From contig CANNZV010002346.1 of NCBI GenBank assembly GCA_947561585.1, forward strand, positions 93,716 to 157,715: a DNA stretch of 64,000 bases, read 5' to 3'. Positions within the stretch are counted from its first letter, which is position 1. Every line of letters begins with the position of its first letter. Source of the stretch: Caprella mutica (lineage: Eukaryota; Arthropoda; Malacostraca; Amphipoda; Caprellidae). Shown piece by piece: positions 42,219 to 54,072 of the stretch. Made by a program: the position numbers and the translations under genes. Below the pieces are notes generated by a model. That model was not told the origin of the DNA. It searched no databases and was given only the letters and a program-made list of their open reading frames with translations.

Positions 42219-44334
42219 CAATTGTTATATAGAAATAAAGATCGTAATAATAATTTATTGTATGCTAAATATAAGAGCAAACAAAATATATGACTGGGGA
42301 CCAAATGACCGGGGATTAAAAATCATTAAATGGTATGGGGATGAAATAACTGGGGATCAATTGACCGGCCATCAGATTCACTAGCTATACTTTGAACTTT
42401 AATAACAGAGCCTCTACTAATTCTAGCACAAATACTGGAAAATGAAACCTGAAAATACCTTCAGCATTGAGTTTAAATAACCTCTGATAATATGGATTTC
42501 CCTTTTAGTATGAATCTTTTCAATGAAGACAAGTCTAACTCTCATAACAATTTTCTTTCATAATAGCTACCTCATACAAAATTAAAGGCAATAATTATGT
42601 AGTTCTTGTGACTTACTCCAGTCTTATTACCATTTGGCAATAATACTGAGTCGTAAAAAAAGCAGGGCCTGCATCATTGCATGTATAAACAATATAATTG
42701 GTATATTATGCTAAGTTATCGTATTTAAGACTTATTAATTTGGATTTAATTTTTTTCTAACTATTTATATAAAAATATAATGGTGCATTTTATTACAGGT
42801 GCTGGGTCCTTTTCTGTCTTATAGCAGAATTTCTACTGGTTCTAAAATTAGCATCAAACATGAGAAAATGGGATGTTAGGAGACGGAGTCATTGGCCAAT
42901 AATGTCAATAGGAATTTGACATTTTTGTCAACAATAAATCTGAATTGAATGAGAGACTTCAAATTGATGGATCAGATTCAGGTTAGTTTTGACATGATAT
43001 CATTTTGACATGATATAATTAATTTAGATCCTTAATAAGAGATTAAAACAAATTGATGCATCTGTATTAAAGATATTGTGATACTAAGTTCTGCTTTATT
43101 TCTAAATTCTTTTATTCAGATTCTATGTATTGAAACTGCTATTGAATAATTGCAATATGTTTTGAAAACCAGCTATGAATAAATGTTGAAAGACTTCAAT
43201 GAAAATGCATTATAAACATTTAAAAATATCTTGAGCTTTGAAAGGTACATTATATTATTTTTGGTATTGCTGGAATTTGTGTGCTATTTATTTGTTTCGC
43301 AAGAGTCTGGATTTCTTATGTATAATTTGATCATCATTGCATGTAATGATGTAGCTATTTATTAATTTCTTCAACTCATTTTTGTAATAGTGGCTAAAGC
43401 TACACAAGTAGACTACTCAGTTTAAATGCAATATTTCTATTCAGGTTGTGATGAGGGTGGTGCATTTAGTGTAGAAATGGAATCATAGAGAGGCTGACAT
43501 TTCTGAATTGAAACATCCAGTGAAAAGAGAATTGTTTCCAGAATCAGTTGGTAAAGAGGAACTTCATAATCTATCTTCACTATCAACTCATTCAACTCTA
43601 GCTATAACTTGTTGTTGAATAAATGAAAATGATTTATGTTGCACTACATATGATGGTTTAATGGTGTTATATTATTATTGTAATATTTAGAGGGAGTAAT
43701 AGCTACAATATAACTCCTCTATAATGAAATATAACTAGGTGCATCACCTAAAATATTTTCATTTAAAAAAATATATTCATTATACAGGGAACTTTTTTAT
43801 TATACAAAGCATTTCCCTATGTTGTAAAACTCGTGTTTGTTAATTACCTATACAGGACTCCATAATGGAAAAGTTGTACGGGTAGAACTTCTCTTTAATA
43901 AACTACAACTAGTTCAATAGCTATATAAAAATGAATGAAAGAAGAAATTGATTGCCCTTCTCTGATTGCAAAATTTTACGTAACATTAGTAATTTTGACA
44001 TTTTTTACTCAACATGAGATTTGAGTGGAATATTCAATCTTGGAATTTTCGGTTTGAGGTATATATTTAACTGCCCCTGAACCAGATCATTGAACAAACA
44101 TGCAGTGTTCATTAAAACAAACTAGCGGATACAACCAACTACATATCGGACATTTATGTTTTAGATTTTCAAAATATATCTTCATTCATTCTGACACCAA
44201 TTTTTTTTTCTGATAGAAATTTCCTTCCACCTTTCGTTATATGTACAGGATTTCATTATAGAGGCGATTTACTGTACAAGTTTAATATTCATAAACACAT
44301 GAACGTTTTTGTGAATTGAATTCATAGGATTTAT
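42219..44334. other. Intergenic, with a short GACCGGGGAT-like repeat
   Basis: Between about 42292 and 42370 the motif GACCGGGGAT and variants (GACTGGGGAC, AACTGGGGAT) recur with GATCAAATGAC-like linkers. The remainder is AT-rich and I recognise nothing in it. Confidence 0.4.
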
Positions 44335-44641
44335 TAGGGATGGCACGAGGTATCAGTATCGGCAATTTTTCTGGTAACGGTACTCCGTATCGGTTAAAGT
44401 GCCGATACTTAGCTCTATTACTAGACTACTAATATTTAAAGAAATTTATAATATCATTTACTATCTTTATTTATCTATTACAATGAAAAATTATAATTTT
44501 AAATAATGTAACAACGATTTCATATAGATAGGTAATCCTAAATTTCATAATTCCAAATTTTTAATCTCGTTTAAATTATCAAAGTATCTGTATCGGCATT
44601 TTATCGGTATTGGTGAAAATTTTGGTATGGTTCCATCCCTA
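44335..44641. mobile_element. 307-bp MITE-like element
   Basis: The ends are inverted: TAGGGATGGCACGAGGTATC at the left and the reverse complement of TAGGGATGGAACCATACC at the right. Motifs of ATCGGTAT or TATCGGCA occur inside both arms. A clean target duplication was not found. It has no ORF. Confidence 0.55.
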
Positions 44642-44732
44642 TTAAATTTATAACCATTTATTTATTAAATTTATATTTTTTTCTAATAACTGGATGAGCA
44701 TTAATTAATGTATACATTATTCTTTTCAGTAA

Positions 44733-45911
44733 ATTTAGCTGCAGACAGGAAGCAGTTGAATCAGTATGTTGTGCCAATGGACGTCTGTCTTAACAACTAT
44801 GAAAATTTATGTAGTTCACAATCAATCGTGTGAATGCCGCAATGAGAATGCTTTTGAACTGTCAAAGTTATGCCCTCCACCAGATAGATTGAAATCAAAG
44901 AAGAAAAGACATCCCTATATAACTAGAAAAGAGCTTAGTCAGGGTGGCCAGGCCTATGTCTCCACAAAAGGAAAATTAGTGCAAGCGAAATCATTTATAA
45001 TGTACACTTGCCATAAAAAATGTCCTCACAAATGTGCATAAAAATTGAGTGAAATCAATAGAAAAACTATTTTCAATGAATTTTGGGATATGAGAGATTC
45101 GTAATTTCGGAATATTTTTCTTGCAAACTCTGTAAACATATGTAAGACGCAAAGAACAACTGTTGCCAATTCACGAAAAAAACAAAATTCTCGAAAATAT
45201 TTCCTCAATAATATTCAGGTTTGTGAATCTGTATTTCTCAATATGAACATTTCAAATAAAATAGTACGTTTCTGCCTTAGTGTCAAGCAGAAAAATAGGT
45301 CCCGTTCCCCAGATAGAAGAGGAAAATCAAGTAAAAATAGTATTTCTGAGATGAAAATGGAACATAGCTATCAGTAAATTTCTGGATTCAAACATCGCTA
45401 TAAAGACAATTGCTACACTTGAAAGGATAAAAATTACTTCAGTCCTGAACTCGAAAAGAAATGTATCATCAACCTCTACAATGAAAAACATCCAAAGAAT
45501 CATGTCACTCTGGATTACTTTAATAGAATATTAAACAAATATGAAGTAGAAAGTTATCCAAAAACGAAAAAAAAATTGTCAGCTGTGTGATGGATGACAA
45601 GATTACCTATTCCAACCTAGCTACACCTTTTACATGCAAAGATTGTTTTAGCTAACTTAAATGCAGCTAAAGTTGAAAAGGGAAGAAAAGTTATTCTAGC
45701 ATTTACATTCGATATGCAGAAGATACAACCAATCCCACGACTGCAAACACCAGTAATATTTCACAAACAACAGTTGTTGTTGTTCACTTTAGGCATCAAC
45801 AACCTGTCTAATAACCAGGGCCCAATGTTCAACTGGACGGAGAATGAAGCATTGAAAGTTTCGCCTCCAATTATTTCTGCAATATTTGCTTATTTGAAAA
45901 AAAAAAAATAA
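44733..45911 (+). pseudogene. Decayed member of an uncharacterised arthropod protein family
   Basis: After a TTTCAG (44727-44732) come, in mixed frames, KKRHPYITRKELSQGGQAYV, TCHKKCPHKCA, EFWDMRDS, NSRKKQNSRKYF, SPDRRGKS, YFSPELEKK and, in the last frame, FDMQKIQPIPRLQTPV with HKQQLLLFTLGI. In my recollection these motifs occur in this order in an abundant uncharacterised family of arthropod and aphid proteins, possibly of transposon origin. At least five stops or frameshifts break the reading. The sequence stops in an A-run and is followed by the element at 45971. Confidence 0.6.
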
Positions 45912-46216
45912 TAATGATAATACTAATAAAATACAGAAAAATGAACGGAAAGAAATAGACATATAGCTGTCAGTGGTTCTTAACCTTATTGGAGATACCG
46001 AACCCCACGGGACCCGTACATGGATTCATGGGATGAACCCTTCGTAATGGGAAAAATATATTTTTTTTTAAATTAGAACATATGTTTATACAGGGTGTTC
46101 CAGAATACTTGCAACTCCTGTTTATGCTAATATTAATGTTATTTACACAGATTTGCAACGAGGAAAACGTAACATTGAATAATTAGCAATCATGCAGACA
46201 AATTTATATTGCCTTG

Positions 46217-47160
46217 GATAAAAGAGCAATACGTATTTGGCGTCACTATTTATTTGGAGACGAAATCATTCAAAACGGTGCAATCCAAATATCGCAGAAA
46301 GTTCCACTTCGAGAATTATTCCTTGAAAAGCCTAATTTATCTTTGGGATCACAAATTTTAAGCATGAGGATCATTCAACAACATCTACTTGAAGGCAGCT
46401 CCACTCAAATCTAATAGATCAGGTCTCCTGACAGTGTAAATGCGGTGAGAGATTCTGTTGATAGGATTCAGAAAAAGTCCATCCGAAGACGTAGCCAAGA
46501 ACTGGGTGTTTCACGTTCATCAGTACATAGAATCTTGTTCAAGGGTCTTCAATTTTTTTTTCAAAAACGCCCCCTGCCAGAAAAAGCAAACCTTCAAATA
46601 ATTTAAAAAAAACAATTATCTTTATTAAGACAATGAACATTAAAAAATAAAAGATAAGCTTCTCTGCTCTACGACCATGGCTCCGACCATCGCCAATGGT
46701 AGTGGCCTCCAACCGACTGTGAGGTGCCTATAGCAGGTCACAGGGCAACACCCAAACTGTGGTCATCATACTTCTCCTTGACTGACGTCAGGATACTGAA
46801 AGCATTGCCCCTCTGAACTGCAAAACCAACTCTCTGCTCTAACCAGAAGGTCTCTCTCACATCATCAGTGACGTCGGTAATGCGACGGCCGATTTCAATA
46901 AGGAATGCGCCTGTCGTTTCACCATAGCTACCTGCCGTTTCCACCGCTATAGGTTCGAACCGATTTCAAATTCCAAGAGCCGTATATTTGCGTCGCTTCC
47001 TCCCCTCCGACTCCTTGGCTTACAGGATTCAGATCAACCATAAACTCACTCTAGCTGAAAAGAGAAAATGTGTTGTGATTTGCCGGTGGTTCAAGGAAAA
47101 GATCGAAGAGGACCCTGACTTTCATGATGATGTTTGCTTCAATGCTGAAGCTCTTTTTTT
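46217..47160 (+). pseudogene. N-terminal half of a DDE transposase (IS630/mariner-like)
   Basis: Pieces in order are RAIRIWRHYLFG with GAIQISQK (46220-46300), and a helix-turn-helix region RSPDSVNAVRDSVDRIQK then SIRRRSQELGVSRSSVHRIL (46432-46550). After the antisense fragment it resumes with LTLAEKRKCVVICRWFKEKI and EEDPDFHDDVCFNAEAL (47049-47155). These are the DNA-binding domain and the first part of the catalytic domain up to the FSDEAHF-type motif. Frame breaks and the poly-T before the LINE show it is dead. Confidence 0.6.
46553..46944 (-). pseudogene. Antisense fragment inserted in the transposase
   Basis: A minus-strand 68-residue frame reads FLIEIGRRITDVTDDVRETF and WLEQRVGFAVQRGNAFS. 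I believe this pattern occurs in arthropod mobile-element proteins, but I cannot name the family. AATAAA (minus, about 46626-46621) and an A-run ending near 46553 suggest a 3' end created by retrotransposition. No duplication was verified. Confidence 0.4.
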
Positions 47161-47447
47161 TTTTTTTTTTCTCTCCATGGACACCCCCTCGAGCCATCCA
47201 CCTTGCCGTGGTGAGGGGGCTTGAGTGGGCCAATGATGACAGAGGCTATACTAGCTGGGGGTCTCGACCCTCAGGTAGATCCAATCATGCTAGGTTGGCT
47301 CTGCCTGAGGCTCCAGACTGAGAGATGGTTTGGACGGACCCTTGGATGAAAAAACTGACAACTGATACGGCTCAGCTATGAAGGGAATAGCAGGGGAAGG
47401 AGACCCCATTAACAAACCCCCCTATCTATAGGGCATAAATAGAAAAT

Positions 47448-49169
47448 ATGGAAAAGTTTAATAATGAAATAAACGCTAACGGCGTTAACGGAACTCTCAC
47501 TGCAGAATGCAGTGAGAGTGTCGCGCCCGGTCAGCCCCCCATTGTTCAGGTGGGAGCTGTTCGTGACTCTGCTACTGAACCAGGGCGTGGTGGAGACCAG
47601 GCCAGCCCTGTACTTGTGGGACAAGAGAATACGACTGGCAGCAAAGGGTTCAGTGGAGACCAGGCTGGCCCGCCTAAGGCTATTGGCAACAATCAACTAG
47701 ACAAAGATTCAAATAACAATGAAGATTGGAATCAAGTCAGAAGAAAGAGGAAAAACCGACAAGGTAAAACTTATAGAGACCTGAAAAAGCTCCAGGAGTT
47801 TGACAGCCTGTTTAGAAATAACGAACCTTACTATTCAAAATTTTTCGATGTCAAATTTCCTGGATGCAATATTATTGAGGATATAAGCCCCATAAAACTG
47901 GATCGAGAAATTAAAAACAAACTTGGAGATGTCAAGGTGAAGAAGTCAGGAAGGAGTGGTTTGTTCATAGAAGTCAAAAACCAGGAACAATCTATCAACA
48001 TTGAAAAAATTAAGAAAATAGCAGATCAACCCGTAATCATATTTAAACAGAAGAGATTCAACCAAGTTAAAGGAGTAATAAGATGCAAGTGCTTGAAACA
48101 TGACACAGAAGATGAAATTAAAGAACACCTGAAACCACAAGATGTTGCCGAAATCAGGAGAGTGACAATTAAAAGGAATGGTGAAATTATTAAAACTGAT
48201 ACATATATCCTTACTTTCAACCTTCTTTCCTGTCCAAAGACCATCCGAATTGCTGATTGGTTAATAGTAAAAGTAGATGAATACAATTATACGCCCCAGC
48301 AGTGCTATAACTGCTTAAAGTATGGACATATATCTAAATATTGTAGAAATGATGACAAAATATGTTTCAATTGCTCCAAAAAAGGACATACCAAAGAAGA
48401 TTGCACATACAGCTTACGGTGCCTCCATTGCAAAGGAGAGCATATGAGCAATAGCAAAACCTGCCCCAGATACCAATGTGAAGCTAAAATAATCAACCTC
48501 CAAATGAAAGAAAAACTCCCCAAACCAGATGCAATAGAAAAGTTTCTAGAAACATCCCCACAATACGAAGAACTATTCTATCCACCACTCACAGAAACAG
48601 AGTCACAAGACCCTGCAAATAACAATAATCAACAAAGAAAAACTGTACAACAACCTGTAAACAATAATCCAAAATTAAAAAGCAACACAGACAATCTAAA
48701 CTGTGCTAAAATAAAAAACAGACATCACTCAAATGAATCTTCAAAAAAGACGAATGCTCCTTCTTCAATCCCCAAACCCATTCATCAAGATAGAAAAACC
48801 TCGCCTTCAAAAATATTCAATAAGAAAATAAATAAAGAACAAAGCCTACTAAAAACACCCAAAAAGAGTACAATAGTACAGTCCCAAAATACTCCCAGTA
48901 CAAGTAAAATCTCCACCAACTTCATCGAAGCCAACAAGAAAAACGTTAAAACTGCAAATGTCGTATCATATGATATGAGTGAGGACGATTTAAGTGACGA
49001 GTCCTCAAACAAATATGATCCCAGAAAAAGAAGACTATCACCAACTTACAGAGATGTTGCCAACAAAAAACTAAATTCACGAAAATCAACAGAAAACTTG
49101 CAAAAAATCCCTACTGTTGGATATTCCAGCAGTTCAACAGACAAAAAGCACAATAGATCATCACAATGA
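47448..49169 (+). CDS. LINE ORF1 protein with three CCHC zinc knuckles
   Basis: The intact frame of 573 residues starts MEKFNNEINANGVNG. Residues 90-275 hold a charged, RRM-like region; CYNCLKYGHISKYC, CFNCSKKGHTKEDC and CLHCKGEHMSNSKTC follow at about residues 285-345. A long Lys/Ser-rich, disordered C-terminus follows. Such Gag-like proteins bind the element RNA. The stop codon overlaps the ORF2 start as ATGA (49166-49169), suggesting termination-reinitiation for ORF2. Confidence 0.87.
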   Translation: MEKFNNEINANGVNGTLTAECSESVAPGQPPIVQVGAVRDSATEPGRGGDQASPVLVGQENTTGSKGFSGDQAGPPKAIGNNQLDKDSNNNEDWNQVRRKRKNRQGKTYRDLKKLQEFDSLFRNNEPYYSKFFDVKFPGCNIIEDISPIKLDREIKNKLGDVKVKKSGRSGLFIEVKNQEQSINIEKIKKIADQPVIIFKQKRFNQVKGVIRCKCLKHDTEDEIKEHLKPQDVAEIRRVTIKRNGEIIKTDTYILTFNLLSCPKTIRIADWLIVKVDEYNYTPQQCYNCLKYGHISKYCRNDDKICFNCSKKGHTKEDCTYSLRCLHCKGEHMSNSKTCPRYQCEAKIINLQMKEKLPKPDAIEKFLETSPQYEELFYPPLTETESQDPANNNNQQRKTVQQPVNNNPKLKSNTDNLNCAKIKNRHHSNESSKKTNAPSSIPKPIHQDRKTSPSKIFNKKINKEQSLLKTPKKSTIVQSQNTPSTSKISTNFIEANKKNVKTANVVSYDMSEDDLSDESSNKYDPRKRRLSPTYRDVANKKLNSRKSTENLQKIPTVGYSSSSTDKKHNRSSQ

Positions 49170-52100
49170 TCAATGTCATTCAATGGAATATTCAGGCCCT
49201 GAACACTCATTTTTCAGACCTGAAGATTTTGTTGAATGAATATAATCCATCCTGCGTTTGCCTACAGGAAACCCTAATTTAAAATAGAATTCATCAAACC
49301 CTAACTCTCAACACTAACTTGCAAGCAGTTGCTGTTAAAGTGAATATTGGCAAAATATTCACCATCTGTTCCCTCTACCTACCCCATATCCCCTGTACCA
49401 AGCAAGATTTAACCAACCTCATAAACCAACTACAACCTCCATTCCTCCTCTTGGGAGACTTCAATGCCAAGAGCCCCGTTTGGGGCGGAACTGTAATAGA
49501 TACTGCAGATGCACGGGGAAAAATCATCGAAGAACTGCTTCTAGACCTGCCAATATCAATCATCAATGACGAATCCCCAACTCATTATCATATTCAAACA
49601 GATACCTACTCCACCATTGATCTGTCCATATGCTCTTCTGATTGTGTTGACCATTTCAACTACTCAGTTAATGCCTCACGATATGAAAGTGACCATTACC
49701 CTATCCATCTAACTCCTAATGATAATAATAACCGTATACCATACACTGGACCTCTCAGATACAACTTTAAAAAAGCAGATTGGAAAATATTTGAAGAGCA
49801 CACTGCAACTGAAATTGGAAACGAAGATTTTGAGGACATAGATTCACTGACAGAATACATAACCGAAACAATCATCAACTCTGCAAACTTGGCAATTCCT
49901 TTCAAATCAAGAAAACCAAGAAAACCACCAATACCTTGGTGGAATGATGAGCTCACTAATCTGAAAAGAAATAGAAACATATCAGAAAGAGCACTTCGCA
50001 GAAATAACAATATAGAAAACAAAATAGCATACAACAGAGCAAAAGCAAAACTAAGATACTTTTCCAATATAGCAAGACGACAGTCATGGCAGAAATTCCT
50101 AAATTCCATAAATCAGAACACAACCCTCAACCATATTTGGAAAAAAGTACAAATGATAGGTGGCAAATTTAAACCCTCTCCTCTACCAGTACTAAAAGAC
50201 GACAACGGCAACTACATAATAGACCAACATCAAATAGCTAATATTCTAGTGAATCACTTCGCAACCATTTCCAATAGTAACAACTATCCCCAAAATTTTC
50301 AACGATACAAAGAGACTAAAGAACGGCAATACCTCAATTTCAACACCTATATCCCTCACCAGTACAACAATAGCCTAACTCAACTGGAATTCGACTCTGC
50401 ACTACAATCTTCAGAAGAAAGCTCACCAGGACCTGACAATATCTCCTACTCAATGATAAAGCATAGTCACAGCACCATGAAAACCCTCATCCTGAAAACA
50501 TTCAATAGAATCTTCATGACTCAAAATTTCCCTAGCAAATGGAGCATTGCCACAATAGTTGCAATAGCAAAACCTGGTAAAGATCAATCCAACCCACAGA
50601 ACTATAGACCAATTTCATTAACTAACTGTTTATGCAAATTACTAGAAAAAATCATCAATGTCCGTCTAATCTGGTTTTTAGAGCACAATAACCTCATCTC
50701 CAATTTACAATCCGGCTTTCGCTCTAATAGAAGCACAACAGACAATATTATACAACTTGAAACAGCAATCCAGAAATCCCTCCATAACAAACAACATTTC
50801 CTTGCAGTGTTTTTCGACCTAAAAAAGGCCTATGACACTGCATGGAGATATGGCATATTGAAAAAGATCCACGATTGCGGACTGAGAGGAAACTTACCAA
50901 TATTTCTGAAAAATTTCCTCTCAAACAGACACATAAAAGTAAGAGTTGGTAACTCCTTCTCGGAGGAGAGATTGGTTGAAGAAGGCATCCCCCAGGGAAG
51001 TGTGCTTAGTTGCAGCCTCTTTATGATTGCCATTAATGACATTTGTGACGCCATACCAGATAATGTTCAAAGGACACTCTATGTAGACGACTTCACCATC
51101 TTTGCGTCCGGTGCTGTGACAGGCATGGTGGAGAGAAGACTGCAAGTGGCTATCTCTAGTTTGGAAAGGTGGTGTGATACCACTGGATTTGCCTTCTCCG
51201 CCCCTAAAACTGTCAGTATTCACATATGCAGAAAGAGAAACTGTCCTAAATTCAATCCTAACCTCTGCATCTACAACAACCCTATAAATACAGTAGATGA
51301 AGTCAGATATCTTGGAGTGATATTTGACAAAAGCAATATATGGAAGCCGCACATAACCAATTTACGAACAAAAGCATTCAAAACAATAGACCTACTAAAA
51401 CATCTCACTCACAAGAAATGGGGAGCAGATTGCGTATCTCTCCTGAGACTATACATAATGATTCTCAAACCCTTAATTGAATATGGAATAGGAGCATTCT
51501 CTTCCACTGCACAAACGTATATGAAAAAAGTAGAGACTCTACAAAATTGTGTCATTAGAATTGACACGGGTGCATTTAAGAGCTCTCCCATTTCAAGTAT
51601 TCACGCCTACTCTGGTATTAAACCTCTTAAATTCTATGTCGAAACAAAAATGTTAAATTATTTTCTTAGAATAAAGGTGAATACTGGCCATCCTCTACAC
51701 CAACTTATTAATGAAGACCTCCCTCCCAAGAGCTGCCTAGAGAGGTGTAAGAGACTTATAGAGGAATACAATGTGAATGTTGAGAACTTGATAATGGAAG
51801 AAACACCCAGCATCCCTCCTTGGACAAGAGAAAGACTATCAACCTGCTCGGATATGTATCAATACAAAAAGCAAAGAAACACTGCCCTTGAAATGAAGAA
51901 CCACTTTGATGAGCATTTAATAGAACATGCTGAACATAACAATATTTACACTGATGGATCCAAGATAGAAAACGGAGTTGGATACTCCTACTCAGTAGAA
52001 AATAATATAACAGCTAAGAGAATTTCATCAAATGCATCCAACTACACTGCAGAACTATATGCAATACTTGATGCAATAACTAATGATAACAGCCCTCATA

Positions 52101-52738
52101 CAGTAACTACTAATATTATTACCGATTCCAAATCAGCAATACAAGCAATAGAAAAATACTACAACAAAGACCCACTCATTCTAAAAATACGTACAGCAAT
52201 TCACAACTGCAACGGAAACATCAACTTATGCTGGGTACCCAGCCACTGTGGTATCCTTGGTAACGAAGCTGTAGACGACGCTGCAAGAACTGCCGCTAGT
52301 GAACAGTTTGTAGAAGATATCCTAATACCAAGATCCGACATAAAAGCACTGATTAAAGCAGAATCTCTCCGGAGATGGAGAACGCAATGGCAAGCTATCC
52401 CTGAAGACAACAATAAACTCAGAAAAATCCAAACCGACATATCACCCCTTCGAAACTGTCACTTTGAAGACAGACTATGGGAGAGGGTTGTGTGCCGCAT
52501 TAGAATAGGTCACACAGCCCTAACCCATGGCTTCTTGATGTCAAATGACCCTCCCACAGAGTTTCAAACCTGTCACGTTCAACTTACTGTCTACCACATC
52601 CTAATGGACTGTCCATACTATTCCATAGCCCGACAAGCCCTCCAAAATTGCCCATTCAAAGAATTACTATGCCTCTATACATCAAAATTTGACTTATACC
52701 AATTCATTATGCAATCTGAATTAATGTACCATATTTGA
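49166..52738 (+). pseudogene. LINE ORF2: endonuclease, reverse transcriptase, RNase H
   Basis: The ATG at 49166 opens MINVIQWNIQALNTHF and CVCLQETLI, the start of the APE endonuclease with its catalytic Asn and Glu. A TAA at 49280-49282 then interrupts the frame, which continues from about 49319 for 1,139 residues. This segment holds LLLGDFNAKS (about 43), SRYESDHYPI (about 121), RPISLTNCLCKLLEKI (about 425), FFDLKKAYDTAW (about 495), EGIPQGSVLS and LYVDDFTIFAS (about 587). RNase H is marked by YTDGSKIENG (about 877), NYTAELYAI, ITDSKSAI and VPSHCGILGNEAVDDAA (about 972). Before the stop the endonuclease also seems shorter than usual. Apart from this lesion the copy is intact. Confidence 0.87.
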
Positions 52739-52929
52739 CATTCATGTATTAAACTATTATTTAATTTGCTAGTGATTAACGACTGAATCGCCTCTGTAGC
52801 GGCCGTTGTTGTAAAACACCAATAGATAATAATAATAATTCTCCATGGACACTGATCATGTCAAAAGGAAAAAGAAAATGTGATTTTATAGAGCATTAGT
52901 CCTAGATGCGGTGCCTTAGAAGCTATTGT

Positions 52930-53205
52930 ACTCTATAAAATTTACGGACTGAGGGGCCATCTCCAAGCATGTCACAATCGGACCATTTTTATTTGAAAAA
53001 GCAGACAAGGATGCAATTAATTGCACAAAACAGCGTTACAGTGCAGTGCTCAACAAGTCCTGAATGGTACATGGAGTAAGTTGTGGCGTGAATTGAGACA
53101 AAATGGGGCGACTCAAGAACTGCCAATTTTACGATGCATGGCTAGATCACAAATTCTGTGTGCCAGTGTGATTGACAAATTTACTCGTTGGCTTAAAGTG
53201 TGACT
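52930..53205 (+). pseudogene. C-terminal half of the mariner-like transposase
   Basis: After the LINE the transposase resumes with LFEKADKDAINCTKQRYSAV and LWRELRQNGATQE, resembling the GPFFFE ... LWFQQDGAT region that carries the second catalytic Asp. Here the expected Asp before GAT is Asn (QNGAT). IDKFTRWLKV and then LQRNGGHFEQ close the domain. Several frame changes are present. Confidence 0.55.
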
Positions 53206-53582
53206 GCAGCGAAATGGCGGTCATTTTGAACAAGCAAAAAATATCTTGCAAGTAATAAATCTCAAAACTTCAGTTTCCTAATTATTGTTGCTATCATCTC
53301 AGCTTAACGTGAATGTAATTTATTTTGGAATTGCTGTCCTGTGTAAAAAACTATTTTAATGCATTTCGGTTGCAATTATTCTGGGTATAGTAGTATATGT
53401 AGTATATCACTACATACTGTATTAGTGCATAAATTGTATCACACTTTACAATATCAATGTGCTTAAAGTACAAAACTAGAAAACATGAGTTTTCACAGGA
53501 ACAAAATGATCAAATGACCGAACCCCTGAAACTGATTCATCGAACCCTTGGGGTTCGATAGAACCCTGGTTAAGAACCACTG

Positions 53583-53808
53583 AGCTATATTGAAAGTTTT
53601 TTATCGCTCCTCTATAGCTTGTTACGAATATAAAGAAAGTACAATTTTTCTAGAGAATGAATGATGTCAACAGTAGCTATAGGTAGTATCAAATTTTAGT
53701 TTCACACATGGATTTTTAATAGATTAATTAATAATAATAAACAATAAGATAGCTTAAATTATCATCAAATAGAAATTTGAAAATACTAAAAATATATATA
53801 GAACTATG
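53583..53808. other. AT-rich flank before the 5S array
   Basis: A featureless AT-rich stretch of 226 bases separates the hAT-ended element from the first 5S unit. It ends in a short TA-rich run (ATATATATAG) where the array sequence begins. Confidence 0.5.
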
Positions 53809-53952
53809 CCAATTTTTCAGCTTGTAAAGAGGCAAAAAATCCCTAAAAGGCTCGATGTTTATAATTAAACTTGTTAAATATAGGGGTTGGTGTAAAGTTT
53901 AAAATAATCTGATGAATTTGTATACTTGAGTAAATTAGTTCGAAAAATGTAA

Positions 53953-54072
53953 AAGCCAACAGCATCTGGTGTTCCCAGGCGGTCACCCATCCAAGTACTA
54001 ACCAGACCCAACGTTGCTTAACTTCGCTGATCGGACGAGAAGCGGTGCATTCAACGTGGTATGGCCGTTGGC
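53953..54072 (-). rRNA. 5S rRNA gene 1
   Basis: The RNA (minus strand) starts GCCAACGGCCATACCACG and ends CAGATGCTGTTGGC plus TT. It contains the internal promoter blocks GTTAAGCAACGTTGG (box A) and GGATGGGTGACCGCCTGGG (box C). The ends pair (GCCAAC with GTTGGC) as helix I of 5S rRNA. TTTT immediately after it is the RNA polymerase III terminator. A 120-base gene is assigned by comparison with arthropod 5S. It is the first gene of the array. Confidence 0.96.

Larger units (their letters stand above)
47185..52839 (+). mobile_element. I-clade LINE, nearly full length
   Basis: A 5.66-kb element with ORF1 (CCHC), ORF2 (endonuclease, reverse transcriptase, RNase H) and a short TAA-repeat tail (TAATAATAATAATT). 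This domain order and a TAA tail are features of the I factor clade. TCTCCATGGACAC is duplicated at both ends (47172-47184 and 52840-52852). The 5' leader starts CCCCCTCGAG and forms a GC-rich hairpin with the GAGGGGG at about 47214-47220. Only a small lesion at the ORF2 start is visible. Confidence 0.9.
46087..53389 (+). mobile_element. IS630/mariner-like transposon remnant
   Basis: The left end reads TATACAGGGTGTTCCAGAAT, and the right end (53368-53389) reads as its inverted partner with about nine bases missing. TACAGGGTGTTCC ends are common in arthropod transposons that carry this transposase. The transposase is split by an antisense fragment and the LINE. Confidence 0.6.
45971..53582. 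mobile_element. hAT-ended element containing a dead transposase and a LINE
   Basis: The ends are CAGTGGTTCTTAACC at 45971 and its reverse complement at 53568-53582. They extend imperfectly for about 38 bp, with GAACCCCA on both sides. CAGTGGTTCT is a hAT-type end. No convincing 8-bp duplication was found (ATAGCTGT against AGCTATAT). Inside lies a mariner-like element (about 46087-53389) which itself contains the I-clade LINE. Confidence 0.65.
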
